Below are positions 24,146 through 32,846 of a stretch of 36,110 bases of DNA, in pieces. The position numbers and the translations under genes are program-made. Each line of letters begins with the position of its first letter. Positions within the stretch are counted from its first letter, which is position 1. The notes beneath the pieces were generated by a model. The model searched no databases, was not told the origin of the DNA, and worked only from the letters and a program-made list of their open reading frames with translations. The DNA lies in the NCBI GenBank assembly GCA_003152165.1, contig PLZO01000051.1, positions 1 to 36,110 on the forward strand. Reading direction: 5' to 3'. Source of the stretch: Chloroflexota bacterium (GTDB lineage Bacteria > Chloroflexota > Limnocylindria > Limnocylindrales > CSP1-4).

Positions 24146-25351
24146 GTGCGTGCAGGAAGACGTCTCACGATTTTGGCGGTGGGCGTGCTCACCGTCTCGG
24201 CCTGCGGGTCGGCCGCGAGCCCGCTGCCCGTACCAACCAACGTGGCAACGACGCTACCCGCAAGCTCGGCGCCGGCAAGCTCGGCGCCCGCAAGCTCGGC
24301 GCCCGCAAGCTCGGCGCCCGCAAGCTCGGCCGCCGATCCGTACGCTGCGGCTGCTGCAGCCGCAGCAGCCGCCTGCCCGTCCCCGAGTCTCGCCTCGGCC
24401 AACCGGACCGTCACGACCACTCCCTTTACGAAGTCCCCGCCCTGGACGATTGGCGCCGCCTTCGGCGAGGAGGCGGACTCATGGACGGCGTTCAACGTCG
24501 CCGAGATTAATTACCAGGCATCGAAGGACAGCCGCATCGCGACGATGCTGGACAGCAACGCCAACTTCGTCGTCACCAAGCAAGTGGCCAACATTCAGGA
24601 CCTCATCACCAAGAAGGTCAGCGGCATAATTTACCTCCCCGTCGATGACGGCGCGCTCACGGCCGTCCTGCAGCAGGCCGTGGCGGCCGGCATCCCGGTC
24701 GTTGACGAGGGCAATGGCTTTGCCGACCACGCAGGCATCACCGCCAACGCCCAGATCGACAACTACGTCCTGGGGCGCGAGGTGGCGGTCCGCTTGATGG
24801 AGAGCTTGCACGGCAAGGGTCAGATCGTCTCGATCATCCCCATCGCTGGAACGACTGCCGCGACCCTGCAGCACGACGCCCTGCAGTGCGTGCTGAAGCT
24901 GTACCCCGGCATCACCCTCCTCGACGAGAAGAACGGTGACTGGGATACGGCGAAGAGCAAGACCATCACCGAGGCCTGGTTGCAGCGCTTCCCGAAGATC
25001 GACGGCGTCTTCTCGCCGTCCGGCCTGATGTCGCACGGCGTCGTGGAGGCGTTCGACGAAGTGGGCCGTCTCAACGAAGTCACGATGTCGCCCGGCGACG
25101 AGTCGAACGGCTGGCTCAAGTGGATCGCCACCCACCCCGCCAAGAACACTGGCTTGATCCTGTTCCCGCCGACGATCGGCAAGGCCGCGGTGACCATCAT
25201 GACCAACATCCTGTCCGGCACTTCGGTACCCTTCGGCACGTGGGAGGGCGCGAACTACGTCGACCCGACGGATGCTGCCGCGCTGGCGAACCCGAATAAG
25301 GGTGACGACTGGTGGCCAAACGACCTGCCAGGAGGAGACGTGACCCCGTGA
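24146..25351 (+). CDS. Sugar-type ABC transporter substrate-binding lipoprotein
   Basis: A 401-residue secreted binding protein. The N-terminus is a lipoprotein signal with lipobox VSAC (Cys20), followed by a low-complexity linker: five PASSA repeats and a poly-Ala run. From about residue 90 it is a type 1 periplasmic-binding fold (peripla_BP_4): WTIGAAFG, QDLITKKVSGIIYLPVDD, QAVAAGIPVVDEG, GVFSPSGLMSHGVVEAFDEVG. It captures the transported solute outside the membrane; lipid anchoring fits a Gram-positive-like or monoderm envelope but does not prove one. The GTG at 24146 follows AAGGAG by nine bases. The ATPase gene starts inside its stop (GTGA). Ligand class cannot be told; CUT2 binding proteins take sugars but also nucleosides, purines and autoinducer-2. 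Confidence 0.9.
   Translation: MRAGRRLTILAVGVLTVSACGSAASPLPVPTNVATTLPASSAPASSAPASSAPASSAPASSAADPYAAAAAAAAAACPSPSLASANRTVTTTPFTKSPPWTIGAAFGEEADSWTAFNVAEINYQASKDSRIATMLDSNANFVVTKQVANIQDLITKKVSGIIYLPVDDGALTAVLQQAVAAGIPVVDEGNGFADHAGITANAQIDNYVLGREVAVRLMESLHGKGQIVSIIPIAGTTAATLQHDALQCVLKLYPGITLLDEKNGDWDTAKSKTITEAWLQRFPKIDGVFSPSGLMSHGVVEAFDEVGRLNEVTMSPGDESNGWLKWIATHPAKNTGLILFPPTIGKAAVTIMTNILSGTSVPFGTWEGANYVDPTDAAALANPNKGDDWWPNDLPGGDVTP
24261..24335 (+). repeat. Five tandem 15-bp repeats coding PASSA linker
   Basis: The unit CAAGCTCGGCGCCCG is repeated five times without gaps (24261-24275, 24276-24290, 24291-24305, 24306-24320, 24321-24335), with single changes only in the first and last copies. It encodes the Ala-Ser-Ser-Ala-Pro linker behind the lipobox of the binding protein. 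Near-identity at the DNA level suggests recent copy-number change by slippage; a change of whole units keeps the reading frame. Confidence 0.85.
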
Positions 25352-26889
25352 CCTCTGTGGTGGAGATCACCCAGGAGCCGCTGACGGCGGCTCCTGGGCC
25401 TCCGCTCGTCGAGCTCCACGGCATCCGCAAGGTCTTTGACGGCACGGTCGCGCTGGGGTCGGTCGACTTCGCCTGCGCGGAGGGCGAGATCCACGCCATC
25501 GTCGGTGAGAACGGCGCCGGCAAGTCGACGCTAATAAACATCCTGACCGGCGTCTACGGCGCGGACCACGGCAGCATCGCCATGTACGGGCGGCCGGTCC
25601 ACTTCCGCTCGCCGGCGGAGGCCGACCGCGCCGGCATCGCCGCCGTCTACCAGGAGTTGAGCCTGATCGAGGACCTGGACGTGGCTCAGAACATCTTCCT
25701 CCACCGCGAGCCCCGCTGGGCCGGCGTCGTGCTCGACCCGAGGCAGCTCTATCGGGCCGCGGCCGACTTCCTGCGCTCGATCGACATCACGACCATCGAC
25801 CCGCACACGATCGTGCGCAACCTCTCGATCGCCGACCGGCAGCTGGTCGAGCTGGCGCACGCCCTGCTGCGCGACGCGACGCTGCTCATCCTCGACGAGC
25901 CGACCTCGTCGTTGACGGCGCGCGACCAGGAACGGCTCTTCGGCATCCTCCGCGCACTGCGCGCCAAGGGCCGTTCGATCATCTACATCAGCCATCGGCT
26001 CGAGGAGGTATTCGAGCTGGCCGACCGCGTCACCGTGCTGCGAGACGGCAACGTCGTCTCGACATTGCCGGTGGCGCACACGAACCAGACCGAGCTCATG
26101 CGGGCTATGGTCGGGCGCGACCTCGTCGGCCACCTATTCCCCGCGCGTCCGGCGGGGGCCGAGCATGGCACGCCGGCGCTTGAGGTTCGCGCGCTATCGA
26201 GTCCCGGTGCCTTCCGTGACGTGAGCTTCTCGGTTTGGCCGGGTGAGATCGTCGGCCTCGGCGGCCTCGTCGGCTCCGGCCGGACGTCGCTCCTGACCGC
26301 GCTCTTCGGCGCCGACCCGGCGGCGGTGGGGGAGATCCGCGTGGCTGGCCAACCGATGACGTTTCGTTCCCCGCGCGACGCCATCCGCGCCGGAATGGCG
26401 TTCGTGGGCGAGGATCGCCAGCGCGACAGCCTAGGCGTCGGCCTCGATACGCTGACGAACCTGAGCGCCGTCCGCCTGCCCGTACGCGGCCCCTTCGTCG
26501 ATCGACCCGCCGCTGTCTCTCGGGCCCAGTCAGTCGCCCAGCGCGTCGCCCTGCGGGCCCACCTCTCACGCATCGTCCGAGAATTGTCGGGTGGCAACCA
26601 GCAGAAGGTCGCAATCGGCAAGTGGCTCGCGACGCGACCGACCATCCTGCTCCTCGATGAGCCGACCCGCGGCATCGACGTCGGCGCGAAGGCCGAGATC
26701 TACCACTTGCTTCGCGACCTCACGGCCGAGGGTTCGGCGCTCCTGATCGTCAGCTCGGAGATGCCCGAGTTGCTGGGGCTGTGCGACCGGATCCTGGTGA
26801 TGTACGAGGGGTTGCTGATGACCGATCTCGATGCGGCGACGACCACCGAAGAGGCGATCGCTCGCGCCGCGTCGGGGATCATCGACTAG
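25348..26889 (+). CDS. ABC transporter ATPase, RbsA type (two fused nucleotide-binding domains)
   Basis: A 513-residue protein with two ABC domains. The first has Walker A GENGAGKST (53-61), a degenerate signature (LSIADRQLVE) and Walker B LLILDEPTSSL. The second has a shortened, degenerate P-loop GLVGSGRTS, a good signature LSGGNQQKV and ILLLDEPTRGIDVG. This asymmetry is usual for RbsA/XylG/MglA proteins of CUT2 importers, so one sound composite ATP site is expected. It energises the two permeases encoded upstream. The GTG at 25348 overlaps the binding-protein stop by 4 bp and has GGAGGAG about ten bases upstream. It ends the plus-strand operon, 33 bp from the convergent molybdenum-hydroxylase gene; GGCCCG-T-CGGGCC at 26889-26901 may form a small hairpin in between. 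Confidence 0.92.
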   Translation: MTSVVEITQEPLTAAPGPPLVELHGIRKVFDGTVALGSVDFACAEGEIHAIVGENGAGKSTLINILTGVYGADHGSIAMYGRPVHFRSPAEADRAGIAAVYQELSLIEDLDVAQNIFLHREPRWAGVVLDPRQLYRAAADFLRSIDITTIDPHTIVRNLSIADRQLVELAHALLRDATLLILDEPTSSLTARDQERLFGILRALRAKGRSIIYISHRLEEVFELADRVTVLRDGNVVSTLPVAHTNQTELMRAMVGRDLVGHLFPARPAGAEHGTPALEVRALSSPGAFRDVSFSVWPGEIVGLGGLVGSGRTSLLTALFGADPAAVGEIRVAGQPMTFRSPRDAIRAGMAFVGEDRQRDSLGVGLDTLTNLSAVRLPVRGPFVDRPAAVSRAQSVAQRVALRAHLSRIVRELSGGNQQKVAIGKWLATRPTILLLDEPTRGIDVGAKAEIYHLLRDLTAEGSALLIVSSEMPELLGLCDRILVMYEGLLMTDLDAATTTEEAIARAASGIID

Positions 26890-26922
26890 GCCCGTCGGGC
26901 CGGCGCGCGGGATCGAAACGGG

Positions 26923-29280
26923 TCAGCTTTTCGGCAGGAGCGACCACACGAGATTCGAGGTGATCGGCATCCGGTCGACTTCGACGCCGAACGGCAGGAG
27001 CGCGTCTGAGACAGCGTTGGCGAGCGCCGCGCCGGGCGAGAACATACCCGCCTCGCCCATCCCCTTGAACCCACCCGGCGTGTGCGGCGAGACCGTCACC
27101 TGCTGGTGCAATTCCATGTGCGGCACCTCATGGATCGAGGGCAGGAGGTAGTCCATGAACGAGGTCGTAAGCAGCTGACCGTTCTCGTCGTATACGAACT
27201 CCTCGAGAAGCGCCCCGCCGAGGCCCATTGCCACTCCGCCCTGGATCTGACCCTCGACCAGCAACGGGTTGATGATGGTCCCCGAATCGTCGACGACCAC
27301 GTAACGGACGATCTTGACCTCGCCAGTCTCGAGGTCGACGTCGACGACCGCGACATGGCAGCCAAACGCGATCGTAAACATTGCGGGATCGTAGACGTAG
27401 GTCCCTTCCAGCGTCGGCAGCTCCCCCTTAGGCAGGTTGTGGGCGAGATACGCAGCCTTCGCGACGTCGCCCAGCGTCAGCCGCTTCTCAGGAGAACCCT
27501 TGACCTGGACGCCGCCGTTCTCATACACAACGTCCTCCGGCGCAGCCTCAAGGAGGTGAGCGCCTATGCGGATGCTCTTGTCCCTAACGACCTCCGCCGC
27601 CTTCAGGATCGCCGCTGCCGCGACATTGGAGCGGCTGCCGGCCGAACCGAAGCCCGTGTACGGTGTCTGGGACGTGTCACCCCACACGACGCGAACGTCG
27701 TTGAAATCCACTCCAAACTGGTCGGCGGCCACCTGCGCCAGCGTTGTCTCGGTGCCTTGGCCGAGCGGAATCATGCCCGTGTAGATTGTGATCCCGCCCT
27801 GGGGGTCGACCTTGATTGAGGAGCCCTCGTAGCCGGAGGTGTTGTAGCCCACCAGACCCAGGATGAATGACGGGCCGAAGCCCGAGGTGTGAATGTAGCA
27901 GCCGATCCCAATGCCGCGGTACACCCCCTTGGCACGGAGCCCGGCTTGCTCCTCCCGCAGGTGGTCGTAATCCACCTCCTCGAGTGCTTTTTCGAGTGCG
28001 GCCGGGTAATTGCCGCTGTCGAAAACGCCGCCACCGGCACTGAACCACGGGAACTCATCGGGCTGGATGAAGTTCTTCCGTCGGACCTCAGCCGGGTCGA
28101 GCCCTACCGCGCGGGCGGCCTTTTCGATGAGCCGCTCAGTCGCGAACGTCGCCTCCGGTCCGCCGAAGCCGCGGAAGGTAGAACTCGGGACCTTGTTGGT
28201 GGCGACCCCGATAACTTCGCAGTAGTAGTTCTTGATGCGGTACTGCCCAGTCAGCGAGACGCCAGTTACCCACGCCGGTCCGATGCCGACGGAGTGGATA
28301 TGGGCTCCCAGGTCCGCCCAGATCTTGCCACGGATTCCCAGGATCGTGCCGTCGCGGGCGACCGCCGCTTCCAGTTCCTGAACTTGCTCCCTGGCATGGA
28401 CTGTTCCCATGAGGTGCTCACGCCGGTCCTCGATCCACTTCACCGGGCGCTGGAGCCGCTGACTGAAGAGGCACACCAGCGCATCTTCGGGGTAGCAGTC
28501 CCATTTAACGCCGAACCCGCCGCCGAGGTTGGGCGTCATGACTCGAATTGACGATTCTGGGACGCCCAGCACGCTTGCGAGCTGCGTTCGCTGCTTGTGT
28601 GCCACCTGCGAGCTCGACCAGAGGGTCAGGCCATGGGTCAGGGGATCGTGGCTGGCGACCAGCCCCCGGGTCTCCAACGGGACTCCCGAGAAGCGGTTGA
28701 TCTTGAAGCGAGCCTTCACGACCGCGTCGGCCGCGGCGAAGGCTCCGTCGATGTCGCCGGCCTTACCGGTGGCGTCGATCCCGGGCACGATGTGACGGAT
28801 AGCGACGTTGTCGCCCCAGGCTTCGTTGATGACCGGCGCGCCCGCCTTGAGCGCCGATTCGACGTCGACCACCGTCGGAAGCGGGTCGTAGTCCGCCTCG
28901 ATCAGCTCGAGGGCGTCCTCCGCAACGTACCGCGAAACCGCCACGACCGCCGCCACCGGCTCGCCGACGTAGCGCACTTTGTCGCGGGCCAGGACGGGGA
29001 TCCCGGATGCCTTCTGGCCGGGGAGTTGCCAGAGGACGGGGAACTCGCCAATGCCGTCCAGGTCGGCCGAGGTCAGGACATCGAAAACCCCCGGCAGTTC
29101 GCGTGCCTTTGAGGTGTCGACCCCCAGGAGCCGAGCGTGCGCGTGCGGGCTCCGCAGCACGGCCATGTGGACCATGTCGGGCATGGTCAGGTCCGCGGCG
29201 AATCGTCCCTTGCCCTGGATGAGCGGAAGATCCTCGCGCCGCTGAACTCGGCGGCCGATCCAGCCTTCGTTCGCGCTCAC
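26923..29280 (-). CDS. Molybdenum hydroxylase large subunit (CoxL/XdhA-type), copy 1
   Basis: A 785-residue catalytic subunit of the xanthine oxidase family, which hydroxylates heterocycles or aldehydes with water at a molybdopterin centre. The N-terminal aldehyde-oxidase a/b hammerhead is seen in GRFAADLTMPDMVHMAVLRS and DKVRYVGEPVAAVVA. Cofactor-binding segments include PNLGGGFGVK, TFRGFGGPEA, PLGQGTET, and the catalytic glutamate in GMGEAG (Glu743). The CO-dehydrogenase-specific AYRCSFR loop is absent (TFRGFGG instead), so this is not a CO dehydrogenase. The GTG start at 29280 overlaps the small-subunit stop by 4 bp. With the two genes upstream it makes the standard FAD, 2Fe-2S, Mo three-subunit enzyme; substrate unknown, a heterocycle is likely. 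Confidence 0.92.
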   Translation of the reverse strand: MSANEGWIGRRVQRREDLPLIQGKGRFAADLTMPDMVHMAVLRSPHAHARLLGVDTSKARELPGVFDVLTSADLDGIGEFPVLWQLPGQKASGIPVLARDKVRYVGEPVAAVVAVSRYVAEDALELIEADYDPLPTVVDVESALKAGAPVINEAWGDNVAIRHIVPGIDATGKAGDIDGAFAAADAVVKARFKINRFSGVPLETRGLVASHDPLTHGLTLWSSSQVAHKQRTQLASVLGVPESSIRVMTPNLGGGFGVKWDCYPEDALVCLFSQRLQRPVKWIEDRREHLMGTVHAREQVQELEAAVARDGTILGIRGKIWADLGAHIHSVGIGPAWVTGVSLTGQYRIKNYYCEVIGVATNKVPSSTFRGFGGPEATFATERLIEKAARAVGLDPAEVRRKNFIQPDEFPWFSAGGGVFDSGNYPAALEKALEEVDYDHLREEQAGLRAKGVYRGIGIGCYIHTSGFGPSFILGLVGYNTSGYEGSSIKVDPQGGITIYTGMIPLGQGTETTLAQVAADQFGVDFNDVRVVWGDTSQTPYTGFGSAGSRSNVAAAAILKAAEVVRDKSIRIGAHLLEAAPEDVVYENGGVQVKGSPEKRLTLGDVAKAAYLAHNLPKGELPTLEGTYVYDPAMFTIAFGCHVAVVDVDLETGEVKIVRYVVVDDSGTIINPLLVEGQIQGGVAMGLGGALLEEFVYDENGQLLTTSFMDYLLPSIHEVPHMELHQQVTVSPHTPGGFKGMGEAGMFSPGAALANAVSDALLPFGVEVDRMPITSNLVWSLLPKS

Positions 29281-29765
29281 TTCGCCAACCCCGAGGCCAT
29301 CGCCGCAGCGGCGCCCTGGACCGATTCGATGATCTTCTGGTAGCCCGTGCAACGGCAGATGTTGCCGCCGAGCGCTTCCTTGATCTCGTCCTCCGAGGGC
29401 TGTGGCGTGTGCTCGAGAAGATCGACAGTCGCGAGGATCATGCCCGGCGTGCAGAAGCCGCACTGCAGGCCGTGGAACTCGGAGAATGCCCGCTGCACCG
29501 GGTGCAGCTCATCGCCGCGGGCGAGGCCCTCGATGGTTCCGACCTCGTGGCCCGCGGCCTGGACGGCGAACAGGAGGCAGGAGCGGACCGGGTTGCCATC
29601 GAAGAGGACCGTGCAAGCACCGCACACGCCATGCTCGCAGCCGAGGTGCGTGCCGGTCAGCCCGAGGTCTTCGCGAAGGGCGTCGGCGAGCGTCTTACGG
29701 GCCTCGACCATCACCTCGGCCGCCGTCCCATTGACGGTCAGCCGGACCGTGTGAAGGGTGTTCAT
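29277..29765 (-). CDS. Molybdenum hydroxylase 2Fe-2S small subunit, copy 1
   Basis: A 162-residue protein with both iron-sulfur domains of the family. The plant-ferredoxin-like N-terminal cluster has Cys43, Cys48, Cys51 and Cys63 (CEHGVCGAC), and the C-terminal helical cluster has Cys102, Cys105, Cys137 and Cys139 (CGFC, CRC). It passes electrons from the molybdenum centre to FAD. The ATG at 29765 directly follows the stop of the FAD-subunit gene, and its own stop overlaps the start of the large-subunit gene, so all three are translated as one unit. All expected cysteines are present. Confidence 0.93.
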   Translation of the reverse strand: MNTLHTVRLTVNGTAAEVMVEARKTLADALREDLGLTGTHLGCEHGVCGACTVLFDGNPVRSCLLFAVQAAGHEVGTIEGLARGDELHPVQRAFSEFHGLQCGFCTPGMILATVDLLEHTPQPSEDEIKEALGGNICRCTGYQKIIESVQGAAAAMASGLAK

Positions 29766-30626
29766 CTATGCCTCCCCGAAAGCCTGGCGCAGCGCGCGGA
29801 CGACGAGGACGCCGGTGAGATGCCGGCGGTACTCTCCAGTCGCATGCAGGTCTGAGATCGGGTCGATCGCCGCCGTCGCCGCTCGATTGGCCTCCCCGAA
29901 CAACGTCTCGTTCGGCACCCGGCCGCGGATCGCGTCCTCCGCGGCGGTCAACCGCGTGGCGCGCGCCACACCGCCGAAGGCCACGATCCGGGCATCGCCG
30001 ATGTGCGACCCGTCGAGCGTGAACCGGGCGGCGACGCCGGCGAGAGCGAAATCGCCGTGCCTTTTTGCGACCTCGGCGAAGCCGTACGTGGCATGCTTGG
30101 AACCGATCGGGATCTCCACGGCGATCACGAGCTCGTCGGGTCCCAGCGCGGTCGACAGCCACTCGCCGAGGAATGCGTCGATCCCTAGCACCCGTTCGCC
30201 GCGCTGGCTCCGTATCCGGACCTGCGCGTCGAGGGCGAGGAGAACGGCGGGATACTCACCGGACGGGTCGTTGTGGGCCAGGCTGCCACCGATGGTGCCG
30301 CGGGTGCGGATCGGCGGATGTCCGATCCAGCGGGTCGCGGCCGCCAGGAGCGGAGCGCGCGAGGCGACCAGGGGAGAGGTCTCGATCGTGCGCTGTCGCG
30401 TCATCGCCCCGATCGAGATGGTTCCGTCCCGCTCGCTGATCGACGCCAGCCCCGGCACCCCGTTGATGTCGATCAGGCGGGCCGGACGGGCGAGGCGGAA
30501 GTTCAGCAACGGGACCAGGCTCTGTCCCCCGGCCAGGACCTTGGCGTCGTCGCCATGCCGGTCCAGCAGAGCGAGCGCATCGTCGAGGGCCTCCGGCGCC
30601 TCATAGGCGAAGCTAGGGGGCTTCAT
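29766..30626 (-). CDS. Molybdenum hydroxylase FAD-binding medium subunit, copy 1
   Basis: A 286-residue FAD-binding subunit of the CoxM/XdhB family. FAD contacts are visible as LAGGQSLVP (31-39) and TIGGSLAHNDP (111-121), followed by the CO-dehydrogenase flavoprotein C-terminal domain (FAEVAKRHGDFALAGVAARF). It receives electrons from the small subunit and hands them to an external acceptor. The ATG at 30626 gives the typical MKPPxFxYxAP start; the frame is open upstream to 30680 without homology. It is the first gene of a three-gene minus-strand operon and diverges from the LysR gene across 210 bp, so that regulator is the likely controller. Confidence 0.92.
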   Translation of the reverse strand: MKPPSFAYEAPEALDDALALLDRHGDDAKVLAGGQSLVPLLNFRLARPARLIDINGVPGLASISERDGTISIGAMTRQRTIETSPLVASRAPLLAAATRWIGHPPIRTRGTIGGSLAHNDPSGEYPAVLLALDAQVRIRSQRGERVLGIDAFLGEWLSTALGPDELVIAVEIPIGSKHATYGFAEVAKRHGDFALAGVAARFTLDGSHIGDARIVAFGGVARATRLTAAEDAIRGRVPNETLFGEANRAATAAIDPISDLHATGEYRRHLTGVLVVRALRQAFGEA

Positions 30627-30836
30627 CGTGACGCATTGCCCCTCTCTGGTAGCCCGGATGATCGAAGGCGAGCCTGCCACCCACGCCCTTCAGTGCGCGA
30701 GGCGTGCTGGAACCGGCATCGACCCTCGATCTGTTCGGCACGTCGCGGCGGGGCTGTCAGACTGTGCCAAGCAGTGTCCACCCATCGGGGCAGCATGACC
30801 AAGACCTAGTGACGATGACATTGATAGAGTGAGAGC
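30627..30836. promoter_or_regulatory. Divergent control region between FAD-subunit and LysR genes
   Basis: This 210-bp gap should hold the promoters of both genes. LysR regulators usually bind an imperfect inverted repeat here. The best candidate I see is ACTG-N7-CAGT at 30761-30775, within a wider partly symmetrical stretch from 30754 to 30779. The site choice is weak. No clear -35/-10 pair is visible on either strand. Confidence 0.35.
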
Positions 30837-31895
30837 ATGGAACTTCGCCAGCTGGCTTACGTCGTCGCCGTCGCCCACCACCGCAACTTCACCCGCGCGG
30901 CAGAGGAGATGCTGGTTGCTCAGCCGGCGCTGTCGGTGCAGGTGCAGAATCTCGAACGCGAGCTGGGTGTGCGGCTCTTCGAACGGACGACGCGGCGGGT
31001 CGAGCTCACGCCGGCGGGCGGTGCTTTCATAGTCCGCGCCCAGCGCATCCTGGCCGAAGCCTCTGCAGCCGAGCGCGAGATGGCCGAGTACGCCGGCGCG
31101 GTCCGGGGACGGGTCCGGATCGGGGCCTGGGGCACCATCAACCCCGACTTGCCGACGCTGCTGGCCGGTTTCCTGGTCGACCATCCCGATAACGACATCA
31201 CGATCAGTGAGGAGAACTCGGACGTGATGCTCCAGATGATCCGGAGCGGCGAACTCGACGTCGCGCTGCCGATCATGCGTGACGGCCTCAACCTGGAGGA
31301 CATCGAGCACGTCGTGTTCCTCGACGAGCCATTTGTGCTGATCGTCAATCCCACCTCGCGGCTTGCTTACCGCCGCCAGGTCGCGATCGAGGAGCTGACG
31401 AGCGTGCCACTGATCGTTTTCAAACCCGGTTCCGTGGTCCGGTACCTCGTCGAGCGGGCGTTCGCCCGGGTGGCTCTGGTACCTCGCATCGTGGTCGAGA
31501 CGGCGGAGACGTCGGCGGCGCGAGCATTCGTTGCGGCCGGGGTCGGGGCCGCACTCATCCCGCGCTCGGTTGCCGAGCGCGTCGGCCCGCCAGTCGCCAT
31601 CGTGCCGATCCGTCACGGGCCCCGACGTGTGTCGGCGCTCGCATGGCGGCGCTCCGGTGGCCGGACGCCTGCCACGGAATTGTTCCTCGTCTACGCCCGG
31701 GCCTGCCTGGCGCCGGTCGTTCCCGGAGCGGTGGCATCCAGGGAGCCGGACGCCGCGGCCACTCGACGGCCGGCCGGCGCTCCGGAGCGAGGCGCGCCTG
31801 ACCTGGCGGCGGTGATGTCCGCGCATCCGGAGGCGATCCGGACCCCACTCGCAGGTGTCGAGAACGGGCACGCATTCGAGCACCACGATGCGTGA
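30837..31895 (+). CDS. LysR-family transcriptional regulator
   Basis: A 352-residue regulator. Residues 1-60 are the LysR winged helix-turn-helix (MELRQLAYVVAVAHHRNFTR, then AAEEMLVAQPALSVQVQNLE and ELGVRLFERTTRRVELTPAG). A substrate-binding domain of two alpha/beta lobes follows, from about residue 90 to 295 (RVRIGAWGTI, LDVALPIM, FVAAGVGAALIPRSVAE). It probably senses a pathway metabolite and controls the divergent molybdenum-hydroxylase operon. It is about 50 residues longer than usual; the Ala/Pro/Arg-rich tail after residue 300 shows no fold and may come from a lost stop codon, ending inside the methyltransferase remnant. Start ATG at 30837 gives the standard N-terminus. Confidence 0.92.
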   Translation: MELRQLAYVVAVAHHRNFTRAAEEMLVAQPALSVQVQNLERELGVRLFERTTRRVELTPAGGAFIVRAQRILAEASAAEREMAEYAGAVRGRVRIGAWGTINPDLPTLLAGFLVDHPDNDITISEENSDVMLQMIRSGELDVALPIMRDGLNLEDIEHVVFLDEPFVLIVNPTSRLAYRRQVAIEELTSVPLIVFKPGSVVRYLVERAFARVALVPRIVVETAETSAARAFVAAGVGAALIPRSVAERVGPPVAIVPIRHGPRRVSALAWRRSGGRTPATELFLVYARACLAPVVPGAVASREPDAAATRRPAGAPERGAPDLAAVMSAHPEAIRTPLAGVENGHAFEHHDA

Positions 31896-32157
31896 CGAAC
31901 GTCACCTCCACTGCGACGAGCGCCCTTGCGCGCGGGTCATCGAGTCGGTCCATCCGAACCCCGTCCTCGTGACCGAGACGTCGGCGCTGATGCCCGGGAC
32001 CGCCCTCGACGTCGCATGCGGTGGCGGCGCGAACACCATCTGGCCGGCCGACCGGGGTTGGCGGGTGACAGCCGTCGAACAAGGGACTGCGCCGGCAAGG
32101 TTTCGGTGGATCCGGGGTAAGATGTCGACCTCTCATGCTGGAGTGATCCACGGCTGA
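31888..32157 (+). pseudogene. Class I SAM-dependent methyltransferase remnant
   Basis: An 89-codon frame from ATG 31888, overlapping the LysR stop. The middle, HPNPVLVTETSALMPGTALD then VACGGGANTIW and DRGWRVTAVE, matches motif I of small-molecule methyltransferases (usual form PNxxLVEEVxxLPPGxALDLGCGEGxxAxWLAxRGWRVTAVD). Acidic and glycine residues of the motif are partly lost (GGGAN in place of GEGxN), and similarity ends after about residue 64. The remaining two-thirds of the enzyme is missing. No activity is expected. Confidence 0.7.
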
Positions 32158-32192
32158 TCATGCCCGCACAGCTGGCGACGGAGGTATAGCCC

Positions 32193-32846
32193 GTGAGTTC
32201 GATGACTCCGAGTAACACCGCAGTGATCGTGGTGGACATGCAGAACGACTTCGTGCGTGTCGGCGCGGCGCTCGAGGTCGTCGAATCGCGGGCGACACTT
32301 GGAGCCCATCAGCGACTCCTCGGCGCGGCTCGTCGCTTGGGGCTACCCGTCGTCTATACCAAGTTCATCGCGGGCCCCGACCGGACGCTGGTCTGGGACG
32401 TCGATCCGATGATCGCCGACCCGATTCGCTTCGCCTGGAAAGGCCACATGCGCTATTACCCCGACATCGACGCGGAGCGCGACGTGACCGACATCGTCGA
32501 TGAGATCTACCCCGCGACGGGGGACCACATCGTCGAGAAGTTCGGCTTCGACGCGTTCTACAACACGAACCTCGAGGATTTCCTGCGGGCCAATCACGTC
32601 GAGCACCTGATCATCACCGGGACCGTCACGAACATCTGCGTCGACAGCACGGGTCGGGGAGCGTTTCACCGGCAGTTCCGCTCTGTGTTCGTGTCCGACG
32701 CCGTCTCGTCGCCCGACCCGGAGCAGCACCGAGTCACGCTGAAGAACCTTGGTCAATGGTTCGGACGCGTGCTCGCGACGGACGAGGTCGTGGCCGAACT
32801 GGAGGCGGTCCGGGAACTGGTCGGCGCTGCCGAGAGCCCGCGCTAG
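32193..32846 (+). CDS. Isochorismatase-fold cysteine hydrolase, copy 2
   Basis: A 217-residue hydrolase with Asp15 (VVDMQNDF), Lys116 (VEKFGFDAF) and Cys149 (TVTNICVDST), the complete catalytic triad of the isochorismatase family. It strongly resembles the protein at 21321-21989: both share MQNDFVRxGA, the segment around GRGAFHR and FVSDAVSSxDPExHR. The two therefore probably act on related amides or N-carbamoyl compounds. The GTG at 32193 follows GGAGG (32180-32184) by eight bases; an in-frame ATG at 32202 is the alternative. It stands alone on the plus strand between a methyltransferase relic and a truncated oxidoreductase subunit. Confidence 0.87.
   Translation: MSSMTPSNTAVIVVDMQNDFVRVGAALEVVESRATLGAHQRLLGAARRLGLPVVYTKFIAGPDRTLVWDVDPMIADPIRFAWKGHMRYYPDIDAERDVTDIVDEIYPATGDHIVEKFGFDAFYNTNLEDFLRANHVEHLIITGTVTNICVDSTGRGAFHRQFRSVFVSDAVSSPDPEQHRVTLKNLGQWFGRVLATDEVVAELEAVRELVGAAESPR

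Noticed and set aside
24261-24335. CRISPR-like direct repeats
   Set aside because: The 15-bp units are contiguous with no spacers and are in frame in a lipoprotein linker.
26923-30626. Aerobic CO dehydrogenase (coxMSL)
   Set aside because: The large subunit lacks the AYRCSFR active-site loop that marks form I CO dehydrogenase; it reads TFRGFGG.
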